NCBI GenBank assembly: GCA_030630095.1
Contig: DAOVNW010000078.1
Span: 1-5,366 of the forward strand
DNA from: Candidatus Omnitrophota bacterium
Lineage (GTDB): Bacteria; Omnitrophota; Gorgyraeia; JAGLLT01
DNA length: 5,366 bases
Direction of reading: 5' to 3'
In this document: positions 4,976 to 5,366 of the stretch, one piece after another
Layout: each line of letters starts with the position of its first letter
Position numbering within the stretch: the stretch's first letter is position 1
Translations under genes and position numbers: made by a program
The notes under the pieces: model-generated
Told to the model about the DNA's origin: nothing
Seen by the model: only the letters and a program-made list of their open reading frames with translations
The model's database searches: none

Positions 4976-5341
4976 ATGATAAAGAAAAAAATGATGGACA
5001 AGAGAAAGAAAAGGCATCGAAGGGTAAGAAAGCAGTTGTTTGGCACAGCCCAGAAACCAAGGCTGAATGTTTACAGGAGCCTCGCGCATTTTTACGCGCA
5101 GCTAATTAATGATACAAGCGGAAGGGCGCTGTTAAGCATGTCTACTTTAGCTGAAGGCTTTAAAGAGGAAAACAAATACGGAGGCAATAAAGAAGCCGCC
5201 GAAACATTAGGTAAGATGTTCGCCGAAAAGGCTCTCAAGGCTAACATAAAAGAGTGTGTTTTTGACAGAGGCGGCTATATGTATCATGGGAGAGTTAAGG
5301 TGTTCGCGGAAGCCGCGCGTAAAGCCGGTTTGAAATTTTAA
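4976..5341 (+). CDS. rplR: 50S ribosomal protein L18
   Basis: L18 binds 5S rRNA together with L5 and anchors it in the central protuberance. The protein is 121 residues (E. coli 117). A Lys/Arg-rich N-terminus (KRKKRHRRVRKQLFGT, 9-24) is followed by KPRLNVYRSLAHFYAQLI (27-44), KYGGNKEAAETLGKMFAEKA (67-86) and the canonical end FDRGGYMYHGRVKVFAEAAR (96-115) with AGLKF (117-121). The exact start is unsure. The ATG at 4976 is the first in frame, but the nearest purine run, AAAAGGT (4957-4963), ends about 12 bases upstream, longer than for its neighbours. ATGs at 4991 and 4994 are possible alternatives but also lack a clear site. Translation may rely on reinitiation after rplF. The gene stops 14 bases before rpsE. 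Confidence 0.96.
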   Translation: MIKKKMMDKRKKRHRRVRKQLFGTAQKPRLNVYRSLAHFYAQLINDTSGRALLSMSTLAEGFKEENKYGGNKEAAETLGKMFAEKALKANIKECVFDRGGYMYHGRVKVFAEAARKAGLKF

Positions 5342-5355
5342 AGAGGGTATAATTT

Positions 5356-5366
5356 ATGGCACGGGA
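5356..5366 (+). CDS. rpsE: Probable start of 30S ribosomal protein S5 (truncated by window end)
   Basis: Only ATG GCA CGG GA is visible, encoding Met-Ala-Arg and then probably Glu or Asp. The call rests on position: rpsE follows rplR in nearly all bacterial spc operons, and many S5 proteins begin Met-Ala-Arg-Glu or similar. GAGG at 5343-5346, within a purine run that begins at the rplR stop, lies 9 bases upstream and acts as a plausible binding site. Nothing of the S5 double-stranded-RNA-binding domain is in the window. Confidence 0.7.

Noticed and set aside
5348..5353. Perfect TATAAT between rplR and rpsE, a possible promoter -10
   Set aside because: No -35-like hexamer lies about 17 bases upstream (the sequence there is CCGGTT), there is no extended -10 TG, and it sits 2 bases before the rpsE ATG, so a transcript would start inside the gene.
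1..5366. Reassignment of TGA (code 4 or 25) suggested by a possible uncultured lineage
   Set aside because: TGA serves as the stop of rplP and rpsQ at the expected protein lengths, and no conserved Trp position is encoded by TGA.

Overview
This window is a stretch of the conserved bacterial ribosomal-protein supercluster (S10 operon running into spc operon). All fifteen genes are on the + strand. In order they are rplB (3' end only), rpsS, rplV, rpsC, rplP, rpmC, rpsQ, rplN, rplX, rplE, rpsN, rpsH, rplF, rplR and the first 11 bases of rpsE. Each complete gene has close to the usual length for its family and carries recognisable family motifs. I see no frameshift, insertion, mobile element, RNA gene, CRISPR array or credible internal promoter or terminator.

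Layout. Positions 2-2521 hold the S10-operon part (L2, S19, L22, S3, L16, L29, S17). Positions 2518-5366 hold the spc-operon part (L14, L24, L5, S14, S8, L6, L18, S5). The two halves join through a 4-base ATGA overlap between rpsQ and rplN, so they very probably form one transcript here. E. coli starts a separate spc operon at rplN. Packing is extreme from rplV to rplE: gaps of 0-8 bases and overlaps of 4, 14 and 4 bases. It loosens after rplE, with gaps of 22, 40, 17, 27 and 14 bases. The longest stretch without a gene is the 40 bases between rpsN and rpsH.

How the genes work together. The products are primary and secondary rRNA-binding proteins of both subunits. L2, L22, L16, L29, L14, L24, L5, L6 and L18 belong to the 50S subunit; S19, S3, S17, S14, S8 and S5 belong to the 30S. 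Co-transcription and translational coupling keep their amounts balanced. The regulators known from E. coli (the L4 site in the S10 leader, the S8 site near rplE) are either outside the window or not recognisable in it.

Organism. This is a bacterium: the gene order is bacterial, Shine-Dalgarno sites are present, and L24, L29, L16, S14 and L18 are of bacterial type. TGA ends rplP and rpsQ and TGG encodes Trp, so TGA is not reassigned. Base composition looks moderately AT-rich by eye. Arg is mostly AGA/AGG, and both S14 and L24 are the four-cysteine zinc-ribbon forms. These traits exclude a close relative of E. coli. From the general look of L2 and L16 my guess is an uncultured lineage near the PVC group or Omnitrophota, but this is weak inference. 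I found no undescribed system; the findings below are small oddities within an ordinary, highly conserved region.
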